A DNA stretch of 64,000 bases, taken from positions 186,001 to 250,000 of the forward strand of contig NZ_JAIUZM010000004.1 in assembly GCF_020171345.1 (NCBI RefSeq). Reading direction: 5' to 3'. This stretch comes from Microbulbifer agarilyticus. Lineage in GTDB: Bacteria; Pseudomonadota; Gammaproteobacteria; Pseudomonadales; Cellvibrionaceae. The first letter of the stretch is position 1, and every line of letters starts with the position of its first letter. This document shows, in pieces, positions 1 through 8,432 of the stretch. Both the position numbers and the translations under genes were made by a program. The notes beneath the pieces are model-generated. The model was not told where the DNA came from. It searched no databases and worked only from the letters and a program-made list of their open reading frames with translations.

Positions 1-191
1 GTCTCGGTGGACTCTTGGTTGACGTCGATTAACTCTTCTTTCAGAGCACCAACGATGCCGTTTAGGCCGGCGTAGACCTTGCCGATCTTGTCGCTGTGCT
101 GGCGGGCGGTTTCGATAACCCCGCAGGCGGAGGCGTTAATAACGGCGGTTACGCCGCCAGATTGCGCGTAAAAAGCGTTTTTCTTGGACAT
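1..191 (-). CDS. pfp: Pyrophosphate-dependent 6-phosphofructokinase, N-terminal part (cut by window edge)
   Basis: Reading the minus strand from an ATG at 191 gives an open frame that runs off the left edge after about 63 codons. It starts MSKKNAFYAQSGGVTAVINA, which is the nucleotide-binding N-terminus of PPi-dependent phosphofructokinases (the SGGVTAVIN segment replaces the ATP-PFK GGDAPG-type loop), followed by KIGKVYAGLNGIVGAL. The enzyme interconverts fructose 6-phosphate and fructose 1,6-bisphosphate using pyrophosphate, in the cytoplasm. The active site and C-terminus lie outside the window, so intactness cannot be judged. It is divergent from mpl. The family call rests on the first 60 residues only. 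Confidence 0.8.
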   Translation of the reverse strand, partial: MSKKNAFYAQSGGVTAVINASACGVIETARQHSDKIGKVYAGLNGIVGALKEELIDVNQESTE

Positions 192-532
192 GACTATCCT
201 ATGGCTGCAGTTTCTCGTCAAAGTACACGTCTTGGCGTGTTGTCGGCGGGCGACTTCTATTGGCAGCCTCGCGCGGCGCGAAGTCTAATGTATTCATATG
301 GCAATTGCATGGTATACCGGGCTTTCGGCACATACTGCGGTAAAAGGCCGTGATAAGCTTGGCCGATTGCCGAATAAGGCTGTGTCGCAGCGCGCTATGC
401 CGCTGAACACCAAGCAAGCAAAAACCGCGCCGACAACGGCTGCCGGTCATTACCATGCCCGCATGGCGAAAATGATTGCGTGAACCTTGGGTCTCACCGC
501 AATCCGTATTTTGAGAGAGCATTTCTACTGGC
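192..532. other. Divergent intergenic region between pfp and mpl
   Basis: 341 bases separate the two divergent start codons. Both genes must be read from promoters here, but I see no -35/-10 pair good enough to name. Short open frames on both strands lack ribosome binding sites and recognisable sequence. Nothing else is evident. Confidence 0.6.
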
Positions 533-1930
533 ATGCATATTCATATCTTAGGCATCTGTGGGACTTTTATGGGCAGCCTGGCCCAGCTGGCAGTGGCCGA
601 GGGCCACAAGGTCACCGGTTCGGATGCCAACGTTTACCCTCCCATGAGTACCCAGCTGGAGCGTGCAGGCATTACCCTGACCGAGGGGTACGATCCGTCT
701 CAGCTGGAGCCGGCACCCGATCTGGTGATTGTTGGCAATGCCCTGTCGCGGGGTAACCCGGCAGTAGAAGCGGTGTTGGAAAAGGGGCTGCCCTATACCT
801 CCGGAGCCCAGTGGCTGTGCGATCACTTCCTGGGCGGACGCTGGGTGCTGGCGGTTTCCGGGACCCACGGCAAGACCACTACCGCGAGTATGCTTGCCTG
901 GGTGCTGGAATATGCGGGTATGGACCCCGGGTTCCTGATCGGAGGCGTCCCCAGCAACTTTGATGTTTCTGCGCGGCTCGGCGGCACGCCGTTTTTTGTG
1001 GTGGAGGCCGACGAGTACGATACGGCGTTTTTCGATAAACGCTCCAAGTTCGTCCACTACCGCCCGCGCACCCTGATTATCAACAACCTCGAATTTGACC
1101 ACGCAGACATTTTTGATGACCTGGCGGCGATCCAGAAGCAGTTCCACCATCTGGTGCGTACGGTGCCGGCCAGTGGCCTGATCGTGGCGGCCCAGGAAGA
1201 CACGGTCACCCAGGTGCTGGATCAGGGGTGCTGGAGCCAGGTGCAGCGCTTTGATGTGGAGCAGGCAGACGGCGTGCGTCTGGGAGACTGGTGTGCCGTC
1301 AATGTTGCTGCCGATGGCAGTCGCTTTGATGTCCTGCTGGAAGGCAATTCCGTCGCGACTGTGCGCTGGGATCAAACCGGCATGCACAGTGTTAAAAATG
1401 GCCTTGCGGTACTTGCCGCCGCGCGTCACGTGGGAGTGGAGCCTGCGGTGGCCGCCGAGGCGCTGGCAAAGTTTGCCGGGGTCAAACGCCGCATGGAATG
1501 CCTGGGGGATATCCAGGGAATTCGGGTTTATGACGATTTTGCCCATCACCCCACGGCCATCGAAACCACCCTCAACGGCTTGCGGGCCAAAGTCGGCGAG
1601 GACCGCGTGATTGCGCTGATCGAACCGCGCTCGAATACTATGCGCCAGGGGCACCATCGCGACCAACTGGCTCGCGCCTGTGCCGGGGCGGATCTGGTGC
1701 TCTGGTACCAGCCGGAGGGGATGAACTGGTCCTTGGATGAGGTGGTCCACCACTCCACCGTGCCGGCGAAGGTTCTCCACAGCATCGAGGCTGCGGTAGA
1801 ATCCGTTCTCGAACTGACCAGCCCCGGCAGTCACGTGATTGTGATGAGCAACGGTGGCTTTGGCGGTGTACACCAGCGGCTATTGCGTGCGCTTGAGCAC
1901 AAGTACGGGTCGCAGACTACCAGCGGATAG
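533..1930 (+). CDS. mpl: UDP-N-acetylmuramate:L-alanyl-gamma-D-glutamyl-meso-diaminopimelate ligase
   Basis: This Mur-ligase family enzyme joins the recycled tripeptide L-Ala-D-Glu-mDAP to UDP-MurNAc in the cytoplasm, feeding peptidoglycan recycling. The 465-residue protein has an N-terminal Rossmann motif (HILGICGTFMGSLA, 3-17), the ATP-binding P-loop GTHGKTTT at 110-117, the central-domain signature VVEADEYDTAFFDKRSKF near 160, and a C-terminal domain with YDDFAHHPTAI. These segments separate Mpl from MurC, which occurs as its own gene at 53819. Length matches the family. The ATG start has the usual MHIHILGICGTFMG beginning. ubiX follows 29 bp downstream, a pairing I recall from Pseudomonas. 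Confidence 0.95.
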   Translation: MHIHILGICGTFMGSLAQLAVAEGHKVTGSDANVYPPMSTQLERAGITLTEGYDPSQLEPAPDLVIVGNALSRGNPAVEAVLEKGLPYTSGAQWLCDHFLGGRWVLAVSGTHGKTTTASMLAWVLEYAGMDPGFLIGGVPSNFDVSARLGGTPFFVVEADEYDTAFFDKRSKFVHYRPRTLIINNLEFDHADIFDDLAAIQKQFHHLVRTVPASGLIVAAQEDTVTQVLDQGCWSQVQRFDVEQADGVRLGDWCAVNVAADGSRFDVLLEGNSVATVRWDQTGMHSVKNGLAVLAAARHVGVEPAVAAEALAKFAGVKRRMECLGDIQGIRVYDDFAHHPTAIETTLNGLRAKVGEDRVIALIEPRSNTMRQGHHRDQLARACAGADLVLWYQPEGMNWSLDEVVHHSTVPAKVLHSIEAAVESVLELTSPGSHVIVMSNGGFGGVHQRLLRALEHKYGSQTTSG

Positions 1931-1959
1931 CCTCGTCACGGGGCGTAACGGATACCCCA

Positions 1960-2580
1960 TTGGCTGAGCCCACATTCTCCAAAACCGTCACTCTCGCAAT
2001 TACCGGTGCGTCCGGCGCCCAGTATGGCCTGCGCCTGCTGCAGTGCCTGCTGGCCGCACGGGTACGTGTGTGGTTGCTGATCTCAGATGCCGCGCGCATC
2101 GTAATCAATACCGAAACCGATATTTCTCTCCCAGAAGAGGAAGAACGCACAGAATATTTTTTGAGCGATCTGTACAATGCGAAGCCAGGTCAGCTGACCC
2201 TGTTCAGCAAGCGCGACTGGTTTTCACCGGTGGCATCGGGCACCGGGGCGGCCTCCAGCCTGGTTATTTGCCCGGCCAGCGGCGGCACCCTGTCGGCCAT
2301 TGCCTGCGGAGCCTCGAACAATTTGATTGAGCGGGCCGCCGATGTGGCGCTTAAGGAGCGCCGGCAACTGATTATTGTGCCCCGTGAGGCGCCGTATTCG
2401 GAGGTGCACCTGGAGAATATGCTCAAGCTGACTCGCATGGGCGCGGTGATTCTGCCCGCGAGCCCGGGTTTTTATCAGAAGCCCCAGTCGGTGGAAGAAC
2501 TGGTGGATTTTGTGGTGGCCCGGATTCTGAGTCAGCTACACATCGAACAGGACCTGTTGCCCCCCTGGGGCGGCAACTGA
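1960..2580 (+). CDS. ubiX: Flavin prenyltransferase UbiX
   Basis: UbiX attaches a dimethylallyl group to FMN, producing the prenyl-FMN cofactor used by the UbiD decarboxylase in ubiquinone synthesis. The 206-residue protein opens with the flavoprotein motif LAITGASGAQYGLRLLQ (about 10-27) and carries VICPASGGTLSAIACGASNNLIERAADVALKE-type sequence around 100-125 and RREAPYSEVHLENMLKL-like sequence (seen here as VPREAPYSEVHLENML) near 150, which bind phosphate and the prenyl donor. The start is a TTG at 1960; no in-frame ATG precedes the conserved region and the ribosome binding site is weak, so the exact start is uncertain. It lies between mpl and a SelW-like gene 11 bp downstream, probably as one transcript. 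Confidence 0.93.
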   Translation: MAEPTFSKTVTLAITGASGAQYGLRLLQCLLAARVRVWLLISDAARIVINTETDISLPEEEERTEYFLSDLYNAKPGQLTLFSKRDWFSPVASGTGAASSLVICPASGGTLSAIACGASNNLIERAADVALKERRQLIIVPREAPYSEVHLENMLKLTRMGAVILPASPGFYQKPQSVEELVDFVVARILSQLHIEQDLLPPWGGN

Positions 2581-2591
2581 GTAGTCGAACT

Positions 2592-2864
2592 ATGCAAAAA
2601 ACGGTCACTATTCACTTTTGCGTGCAGTGCAATTGGATGCTGCGGGCAACCTGGATGGCCCAGGAGCTCCTGTACACTTTTTCCGAGGACCTGGATCAGG
2701 TCGCGCTGCGGCCCGGGAGCGGCGGCGTATTCGAGATTCACGTCGGTGACAAACTAATCTGGGAGCGCAAGCGGGACGGGGGTTTTCCCGGGGCAAAAGA
2801 ATTGAAACAGAAAGTGCGCGATGTACTTTTTCCTGAACGCGACTTGGGCCACGTGGATAAGTGA
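2592..2864 (+). CDS. SelW/SelT/SelH (Rdx) family protein, cysteine form
   Basis: A 90-residue thioredoxin-like protein of the Rdx family. It shows the family redox motif as CVQC (C10, C13) straight after the first beta strand (VTIHFCVQCNW). In selenoproteins of this family the second position is selenocysteine; here it is an ordinary Cys codon (TGC), so no selenocysteine machinery is needed. Further family marks are LRPGSGGVFEIHV (the ...G.F.V strand) and FPGAKELKQKVRD at the C-terminus. It is likely a cytoplasmic thiol-redox protein of unknown substrate. It follows ubiX by 11 bp and precedes the RND exporter by 65 bp. The biological role is not established for the bacterial members. Confidence 0.85.
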   Translation: MQKTVTIHFCVQCNWMLRATWMAQELLYTFSEDLDQVALRPGSGGVFEIHVGDKLIWERKRDGGFPGAKELKQKVRDVLFPERDLGHVDK

Positions 2865-2929
2865 CCTTGAATATCGCGAGTGTGCCAGCATCTATGGCCC
2901 TCGCCGTCGATTAAAAAAGCGAATGAATT

Positions 2930-5590
2930 ATGTTGTTGGGCTTAAAGACCTGGTACGAAAAATTGGTCCTCGGACACCCGAAAACCGTGCTTGCGCTGGT
3001 GGCATTGCTCACCATCGCCGCTGCTGCGGGTTTGCCGCGCTTCAAACTGGATGCCTCTGCGGACTCCCTGACCCTGGAAACCGATGACTCGCTGGATTTC
3101 TTCCGCGAGATTTCCGAGCGCTATAACTCCGGCGACTTCCTTGTCGTTACCTATCGCTACAAGGGCGGGGATCTGTTTAGTGATGAGTCCCTCGCAACCA
3201 TGCGGCGTCTGCAGGACGAATTGACCATGGTGCAGGGTGTTACCACGGTACAGTCCATTCTGAATGTGCCCCTGCTGTATAGCCCCAAGCTGCCCATTTC
3301 CGAAGTTGCCGATGGTATCCGCACCCTGTCTAGTCCGGGTGTCGAGCGCGATATGGTGCGCACCGAGTTTCTCGAAAGCCCCATTTATAAAGAGCTGATT
3401 TTGAGCCCCGATGGTGAGACCACCGCCATGATGCTCAATCTGGAGCTTGATAAGGAGGGCCTGGACCTGGTGCGCGAGCGCGATGCGCTGCGTCGACTGC
3501 GCAACAGCGAAGGCCTGAACCCGGAGCAGGCCGAGCGCCTGGAAGTGGTTACCGCGGACTACCTGAAACACCGCACCGCACAGGAGGTGCAAGCGCGCGA
3601 GCGGGTGCGGGAAGTGCGCGACATCCTCACACACTACGATGATCAGGCGGAGCTGTTCCTCGGCGGCCTCACCATGATCACCTCGGATATGATCGCGTTT
3701 ATCCAGAGCGACCTGATGGTGTTCGGCGCGGGTATTCTGATTTTTATCGTGGTGACCCTGCTGCTCATTTTCCGTCAGCCGCGCTGGGTCATCCTGCCGC
3801 TGATTACCTGTGTCACCACCGCCGTGGCGATGCTGGGACTGCTGTCCTGGCTCGATTGGCGGATGACCGTGATTTCCGCCAACTTTGTCGCCCTGCTGTT
3901 GATCATCACGCTGGCAATTACCATTCATCTGGCGGTGCGCTACCGGGAATATTTTGCCGAGTACCCGGAGTGGGATCGCTTCCAGCTGGCCTCGGCCACG
4001 GTCGCGTTTATGGCCAAGCCGTGCCTGTATACTGGGCTGACCACCATGGTTGCGTTTATCTCGCTGGTGGTGAGTGGTATTCGTCCGGTGATTGATTTTG
4101 GCTGGATGATGACCATTGGTGTGACCCTGGCACTGGTGCTGTCCTTCCTGATCATCCCCGCCAGCCTGATGCTGCTGAAAAAGCAGGACGGTGCTTTGGG
4201 CAAAGACAATTCACACGCGTTTACCCAGGTGTTTTCCCGCTTCGCGGAGCACCACAAGGGGGTAGTGTTGGGGGTTGCCGTGCTGGCAGCGATTATTAGC
4301 GCTGTGGGTATTTCCCGCCTGAAAGTGGAAAACCGGTTTATCGATTACTTCGATGATTCGACGGAAATCCATCAGGGAATGCTGGTGATCGACCAGCGTC
4401 TCGGCGGTACCATCAATCTGGATATCGTGTTGAATAAACCCGAAGATTCCGCGCCCGCATTCGAGGGTGAGGAAGATCCCTTTGGCAGCGACTTCGGTGG
4501 AGAAGAGTTGGCTGGGGACGAGTTCGCCGGGGATGAATCAGCCGGTGGTGAAGCTGGCGGCGATCCGTTTGCCGCAGAAGACCCATTTGCCAGCGAGGAT
4601 CCATTCGCTGCGGACGACCCCTTTGCCAGCGAAGGTGAGGCAGTGGCGCCGGACGCCTACTGGTTTACCGTTGCCGGTTTAAACCAGATCGAGCAACTGC
4701 ACGACTTCCTCGAAGCGCAGCCGGAAATTGGCAAGGTGCAGTCGCTCGCGACCCTGTACAAGGTGGCGCAGGATCTGAACGACGGCGGCCTGAATGATTT
4801 TGAGCTGGCGGTAGCCCGCCAGACGTTGCCGGAAGAGATCAACCAGGTTCTGGTCAATCCTTACTGGTCCCCGCAGGAACAGCAGGCCCGGATTACCATG
4901 CGGGTAATGGAGACGGACCCCAACCTGAGCCGGGATGAATTGATTCAGCGCATTTACACATTCGCCGAAGATGAAATGGGGTTGGCCCCGGAGAATGTGC
5001 GTCAGACTGGTATGCTGGTGCTCTACAACAACATGCTGCAGAGCCTGTTTAAGTCGCAGATCCTCACCTTGGGTGCGGTGTTTGCCGGCATTCTGCTGAT
5101 GTTCCTGGTGTTGTTCCGTTCTCTGTCTTTGGCGGTGATTGCGCTGGTGCCCAATATGCTCGCCGCCTGTGTGGTGCTCGGTGGCATGGGGCTGGCGAAT
5201 ATCCCGCTGGATATGATGACCATTACCATTGCGGCCATTACCGTGGGTATTGGCGTGGACCATGCGATCCACTACCTGTACCGCTTCCGCGAGGAGTTTG
5301 CCAAAGACGGTGATTACGTGGCGACCATGCATCGCAGCCACGCCACCATTGGCCGGGCCATGTTCTATACCGCCATTACCATCATTGCCGGTTTCTCGAT
5401 TTTGGCCCTGTCGAAGTTTGTGCCATCCATTTACTTTGGCCTGCTGACCGCACTGGCGATGTCCGCGGCGCTGCTGGGCTCCCTGACCCTGTTGCCGCTG
5501 CTGTTGGTGCTGTTCAAGCCGCTGCCAAAGCCTGCGGGGGAATCTTCGCCGGGAAAGCCGCTGCCGGTGGCTGAGGCCTGTGCTGGCTGA
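2930..5590 (+). CDS. RND-superfamily (MMPL-type) inner-membrane transporter
   Basis: An 886-residue membrane protein with two repeated halves. An N-terminal helix (about residues 15-36) leads into a periplasmic region with a helical coil near 180-240. A group of transmembrane helices follows at about 265-425, then a second periplasmic region at about 450-690, and a second helix group at about 700-870 containing TVGIGVDHAIHYLYRFREE. That sequence carries the GxxxD-type charged motif of MMPL/RND proton-driven pumps. The family moves lipids, hopanoids or other hydrophobic molecules; the substrate here is unknown. The second periplasmic region is interrupted by an acidic Asp-Pro-Phe-rich insert (about 506-575, see 4562-4633). 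No membrane-fusion or outer-membrane partner gene is adjacent, as is usual for MMPL-type members. A strong terminator follows at 5621. Confidence 0.88.
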   Translation: MLLGLKTWYEKLVLGHPKTVLALVALLTIAAAAGLPRFKLDASADSLTLETDDSLDFFREISERYNSGDFLVVTYRYKGGDLFSDESLATMRRLQDELTMVQGVTTVQSILNVPLLYSPKLPISEVADGIRTLSSPGVERDMVRTEFLESPIYKELILSPDGETTAMMLNLELDKEGLDLVRERDALRRLRNSEGLNPEQAERLEVVTADYLKHRTAQEVQARERVREVRDILTHYDDQAELFLGGLTMITSDMIAFIQSDLMVFGAGILIFIVVTLLLIFRQPRWVILPLITCVTTAVAMLGLLSWLDWRMTVISANFVALLLIITLAITIHLAVRYREYFAEYPEWDRFQLASATVAFMAKPCLYTGLTTMVAFISLVVSGIRPVIDFGWMMTIGVTLALVLSFLIIPASLMLLKKQDGALGKDNSHAFTQVFSRFAEHHKGVVLGVAVLAAIISAVGISRLKVENRFIDYFDDSTEIHQGMLVIDQRLGGTINLDIVLNKPEDSAPAFEGEEDPFGSDFGGEELAGDEFAGDESAGGEAGGDPFAAEDPFASEDPFAADDPFASEGEAVAPDAYWFTVAGLNQIEQLHDFLEAQPEIGKVQSLATLYKVAQDLNDGGLNDFELAVARQTLPEEINQVLVNPYWSPQEQQARITMRVMETDPNLSRDELIQRIYTFAEDEMGLAPENVRQTGMLVLYNNMLQSLFKSQILTLGAVFAGILLMFLVLFRSLSLAVIALVPNMLAACVVLGGMGLANIPLDMMTITIAAITVGIGVDHAIHYLYRFREEFAKDGDYVATMHRSHATIGRAMFYTAITIIAGFSILALSKFVPSIYFGLLTALAMSAALLGSLTLLPLLLVLFKPLPKPAGESSPGKPLPVAEACAG
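4562..4633 (+). repeat. Four 18-bp tandem units coding DPFA(A/S)(E/D)
   Basis: Four consecutive 18-base units, with synonymous third-position differences, encode DPFAAE, DPFASE, DPFAAD and DPFASE (residues 545-568 of the RND transporter). An earlier lone DPFG lies at 4475, and the segment between is rich in Glu, Asp, Gly and Ala. The whole low-complexity insert spans roughly 4445-4654. The frame stays open and the flanking sequence is normal RND protein, so this is an in-frame expansion and not damage. Synonymous drift among the units suggests it is not a very recent slippage product. Confidence 0.9.
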
Positions 5591-5620
5591 CAGCGCTTGC
5601 CGGTAACCGTTGATCGCTTG

Positions 5621-5664
5621 AATTTCGGGCCCGTGGATGTGAATCCCCGGGCCCGAATTGTTTT
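5621..5664 (+). terminator. Rho-independent terminator after the RND gene
   Basis: AATTTCGGGCCCG (5621-5633) pairs with CGGGCCCGAATT (5648-5659), leaving one bulged T, and is followed by a T run at 5661-5664. It lies 31 bp past the RND stop codon and ends the mpl-to-RND transcription unit. Confidence 0.8.
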
Positions 5665-5722
5665 CGTTCACCGCACCACCCTTCTAACCTTATGGGATAC
5701 GCAGCGGTAAGCTGGCTGACCT

Positions 5723-6340
5723 GTGGATGGTGTGGAAGTGCGAAAAAGTCGCGTAGCGATACTGATTCCGGGCATCTTTGACCGGGGCAATTCGATGCTC
5801 AGGATGCAGCACGCCCTGAGCCTGGCGGGGTTCACCGCGCACAATATCAAGCTCAAAACCAACAGTGGCTGGCACGGAATGGAACCCATGGCCCAGCAGC
5901 TACACGATTTGGTGGAGCAGGTAACCCGGCAGGGGGAGACCTGCGCGCTGGTGGGGTTCAGTATGGGGGGAATAGTCGCGCGCTATTATCTTCAGCGCCT
6001 CGGTGGTGCGGACCGGGTGCACAAGTTTATTTCCCTCTCCAGCCCGCATTTTGGCAGTGCCTGGGCGCACCTCTTGCCGTATAAGGGCGGGCGTCAGTTG
6101 CGCATCGGCAGCGATTTCCTGGGTGACCTCAACAGCGATTCGGGCTTACTGGAGTGCACCGCGCCCGTCTCTATCTGGACGCCCTACGATACCACCATCG
6201 TGCCTTACACCAGCTCCCGTCTGCCGCTGGGGAAAACCTACCAGGTGCCGGTCAGTCTGCACCGCTGGGTGCCACAAAATCCGCGGGTGATTGAAATCGT
6301 TGCCCAGGAGTTATCGAGTGTACTGGTAAGGCCCTGGTGA
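5723..6340 (+). CDS. Alpha/beta-hydrolase, lipase-like
   Basis: A 205-residue protein with the alpha/beta-hydrolase beginning VAILIPGIFDRGNSM (the oxyanion loop region) and a nucleophile elbow GFSMGG (GxSxG, Ser near residue 75) followed by IVARYYLQRLGG. The segment KFISLSSPHFGSAWAHLLP is typical of triacylglycerol-lipase/PGAP1-like hydrolases. No signal peptide is visible, so it is probably cytoplasmic, although a short N-terminal hydrophobic stretch (VAILIPGIF) is present. The start is GTG at 5723; a second in-frame GTG lies at 5732, and the ribosome binding site is poor for both. The substrate is unknown. It stands alone between the RND terminator and the convergent darP gene. Confidence 0.75.
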   Translation: MDGVEVRKSRVAILIPGIFDRGNSMLRMQHALSLAGFTAHNIKLKTNSGWHGMEPMAQQLHDLVEQVTRQGETCALVGFSMGGIVARYYLQRLGGADRVHKFISLSSPHFGSAWAHLLPYKGGRQLRIGSDFLGDLNSDSGLLECTAPVSIWTPYDTTIVPYTSSRLPLGKTYQVPVSLHRWVPQNPRVIEIVAQELSSVLVRPW

Positions 6341-6415
6341 TTGCGGGCACGGGGCCCGCGTGCGGAAATGTGGATAAGTGCGCCCGATCGATGAGCGCTG
6401 GAGAGTTATCGGCTG

Positions 6416-6946
6416 TTAGCCGTTCTGCATAAAGAAATCGCGCAGGTAGCGAAACAGCTTACGCTGATTGGTGGGCGCCTTTTTATTGGCAATTTCCTTG
6501 TTCGATTCGCGAATCAGGGCGCGTAATTGCTGGTGGTCGACACCGGGGTAGGCGTCGAAGAAGGCACTCTGTGCTTCCTTTCCTTGCTCCAGCAGTCGCT
6601 GGCGCCAATCTTCCGCCATGCGGTCAAAGCGCAGGTGTTGGTGATCCTGCTCCTTGTGCTTGTTCAGTACAGCCTGTATCGCCTCTACATCGGCATTGCG
6701 CATCAGTTTGCCAATAAACTGCAGTTGCCGGCGCCGCGCTTCGCGGGACTTGATGCGGTGCATGGTTTCGATGGCGTCTGTGAGCTCGGCATCCATCGGT
6801 ACTTCCGCGAGCTTGGCCGCGCTCAACTCGGTTAACTGCTTGCCCAGTGCCTGGAGTTCATGCATTTCCTGTTTGAGCTGGGTCTTGCTCTTCGGCAGGT
6901 CCTCGTCAAATTCATCGTGTGAGTCAAAGTCGTCGGAATTGTGCAT
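6416..6946 (-). CDS. darP: Dual-action ribosomal maturation protein DarP (YjgA, DUF615)
   Basis: A 176-residue, highly charged, helical protein. Family features are the acidic N-terminus (FDSHDEFDEDLPKSKTQLK), the core ALGKQLTELSAAKLAEVPM, the RREARRRQLQFIGKLMR-like block (here KSREARRRQLQFIGKLMRN) and the C-terminal FRYLRDFF. The E. coli homologue binds 50S ribosomal precursors late in assembly. I chose the ATG at 6946 (MHNSDD) over an upstream TTG because the added residues do not match the family N-terminus. It is the last gene of the long minus-strand block, 42 bp after mgtE, and may be cotranscribed with it. Confidence 0.92.
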   Translation of the reverse strand: MHNSDDFDSHDEFDEDLPKSKTQLKQEMHELQALGKQLTELSAAKLAEVPMDAELTDAIETMHRIKSREARRRQLQFIGKLMRNADVEAIQAVLNKHKEQDHQHLRFDRMAEDWRQRLLEQGKEAQSAFFDAYPGVDHQQLRALIRESNKEIANKKAPTNQRKLFRYLRDFFMQNG

Positions 6947-6988
6947 AAAACATCTCAAGAAATTTGGCGCTCCACGGCAGGAGCGGCA

Positions 6989-8359
6989 TCAGGCGAAATA
7001 CAAGGTAGCGAGACCGAGGAAGGACATGAATCCTACCACATCGGTCACCGTGGTCAGTGCCACGCCACCGGCCAGCGCCGGGTCGATGCGCATGGCGCGG
7101 AGCGTCACCGGCAAGATGGCGCCGGCGAGAGCGGCGGTAATCAGGTTGATGACCATGGCCGCAATAATAATCCAGGCAATGCGATGATCCCCAAACCACA
7201 GCGCGGTGATGGCACCGAGGACCGCGGACCACAAGATGGCATTCAGCGCCCCGCTGGCCAGCTCCCTAGACAATAGCCAGCCCAGGTTGCTTTTGCCTAT
7301 CTGGCCGAGGGCCATGCCGCGGATCACCACCGTGAGCGTCTGGCTGCCGGCAACACCGCCCATGCTGGCGACAATAGGCATTAATACCGCCAGTGCAACC
7401 ACCTTGTCGATGGTGCCCTGGAACAGGTTGATAACCCAGGACGCCAGCAGTGCAGTGAGCAGGTTGACCCCGAGCCAGATGGCGCGGCGAGGAGCGGTGC
7501 GTGCGACGGTGGCGAAGGTGTCTTCTTCTTCGTCGAGACCGGCAAGGCTCATCAGTGAGTGGTCCGCATCTTCGCGGATCACATCTACCACGTCATCGAT
7601 GGTGATGCGCCCGAGCAGGCGCTTGTGCTCATCCACCACCGGCGCGGTTACCCAATCGTATTTGGTAAACAGCCGCGCCACTTCATCGTCGGGCATATCG
7701 GCGGGGATCGGGTCCACATCGGTCACCATAATTTCGCGCACGGTGACGGACGGATCGGTGGTTAACAGCTTGGTTAGTGGCAGCAGGCCGATAAATCGGT
7801 CTTTGCGGGTCACCACAAACAGGTTGTCGGTGGACTCGGGCAATTGGTCGTGCCGGCGCAGGTAGCGTAAAACCACGTCCAGGGTGAGGTTGGGGCGCAC
7901 GGACACGATCTCGGTGTCCATCAGGCCGCCGGCCGTTTCCTCATCGTAGGCGAGGACGCTTTCCACGCGCTTGCGATCGCTCTCGCTCATTGCCGAGAGC
8001 ACCTCCGCCATCACCCGCTCCGGCAGCTGCTGCAGGATATCGGCGACGTCATCCGCATTCAGCCCCTCCATGATGGTTACCATTTCCTTGGTATCCATGG
8101 TGGAGAGGATCTGGCTTTGCACTTCGTCGGGGAGCTCTTGCAGGACTTCCCCTTCCACGTCCTGATCGATGAGTTTCCACAGGACCTGGCGGATGTGTGG
8201 GGGTGAACTTTCCAACAGCTGGGCAATACTCTGCGGCGACAGGGATGCCAGCATCTGCTGTACTTCCCGGCCGGTGCCGCTATCCAGCGCCGCATACAGC
8301 TCGCCGAGCTGCTTTTGCGCGCGGAAGGTAAAGTCGGTATTGGTGGCGGGATTAACCAC
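6989..8359 (-). CDS. mgtE: Magnesium transporter MgtE
   Basis: MgtE is a Mg2+-gated Mg2+ channel of the inner membrane. The 456-residue protein has the whole family layout: an N-terminal superhelical domain (about 20-130, with PHIRQVLWKLIDQD and LPERVMAEVLSAM), two CBS domains (about 135-255, including YLRRHDQLPE and DWVTAPVVDEHKRLLGRIT) that sense cytosolic Mg2+, and a five-helix pore domain (about 285-456) with the conserved PIVASMGGVAGSQ and TTVTDVVGFMSFLGLA segments. The start is a GTG with GCAGGAAAC just upstream. It sits between ptsO and darP on the same strand; the 73-bp gap to ptsO leaves room for its own promoter. Confidence 0.96.
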   Translation of the reverse strand: MVNPATNTDFTFRAQKQLGELYAALDSGTGREVQQMLASLSPQSIAQLLESSPPHIRQVLWKLIDQDVEGEVLQELPDEVQSQILSTMDTKEMVTIMEGLNADDVADILQQLPERVMAEVLSAMSESDRKRVESVLAYDEETAGGLMDTEIVSVRPNLTLDVVLRYLRRHDQLPESTDNLFVVTRKDRFIGLLPLTKLLTTDPSVTVREIMVTDVDPIPADMPDDEVARLFTKYDWVTAPVVDEHKRLLGRITIDDVVDVIREDADHSLMSLAGLDEEEDTFATVARTAPRRAIWLGVNLLTALLASWVINLFQGTIDKVVALAVLMPIVASMGGVAGSQTLTVVIRGMALGQIGKSNLGWLLSRELASGALNAILWSAVLGAITALWFGDHRIAWIIIAAMVINLITAALAGAILPVTLRAMRIDPALAGGVALTTVTDVVGFMSFLGLATLYFA

Positions 8360-8432
8360 GTTGTTTCCTGCTTGCTGGTGGTATTGGGTGAGTGCCGTGT
8401 ATGGCGACGTATAAGCCGGTTAGGCTGAACGC

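Noticed and set aside
548-1873. A 441-codon open frame on the minus strand opposite mpl
   Set aside because: Codon-mirrored shadow of a conserved gene; the translation has no recognisable domain and no start signal.
2942-3928. A 328-codon open frame opposite the RND gene
   Set aside because: Antisense to a clear family protein; His/Gln-rich composition is typical of reversed high-GC coding sequence.
4562-4633. The DPFA repeat as a sign of frameshift or assembly error
   Set aside because: The frame stays open through exact 18-bp units with synonymous differences, and flanking protein is normal.
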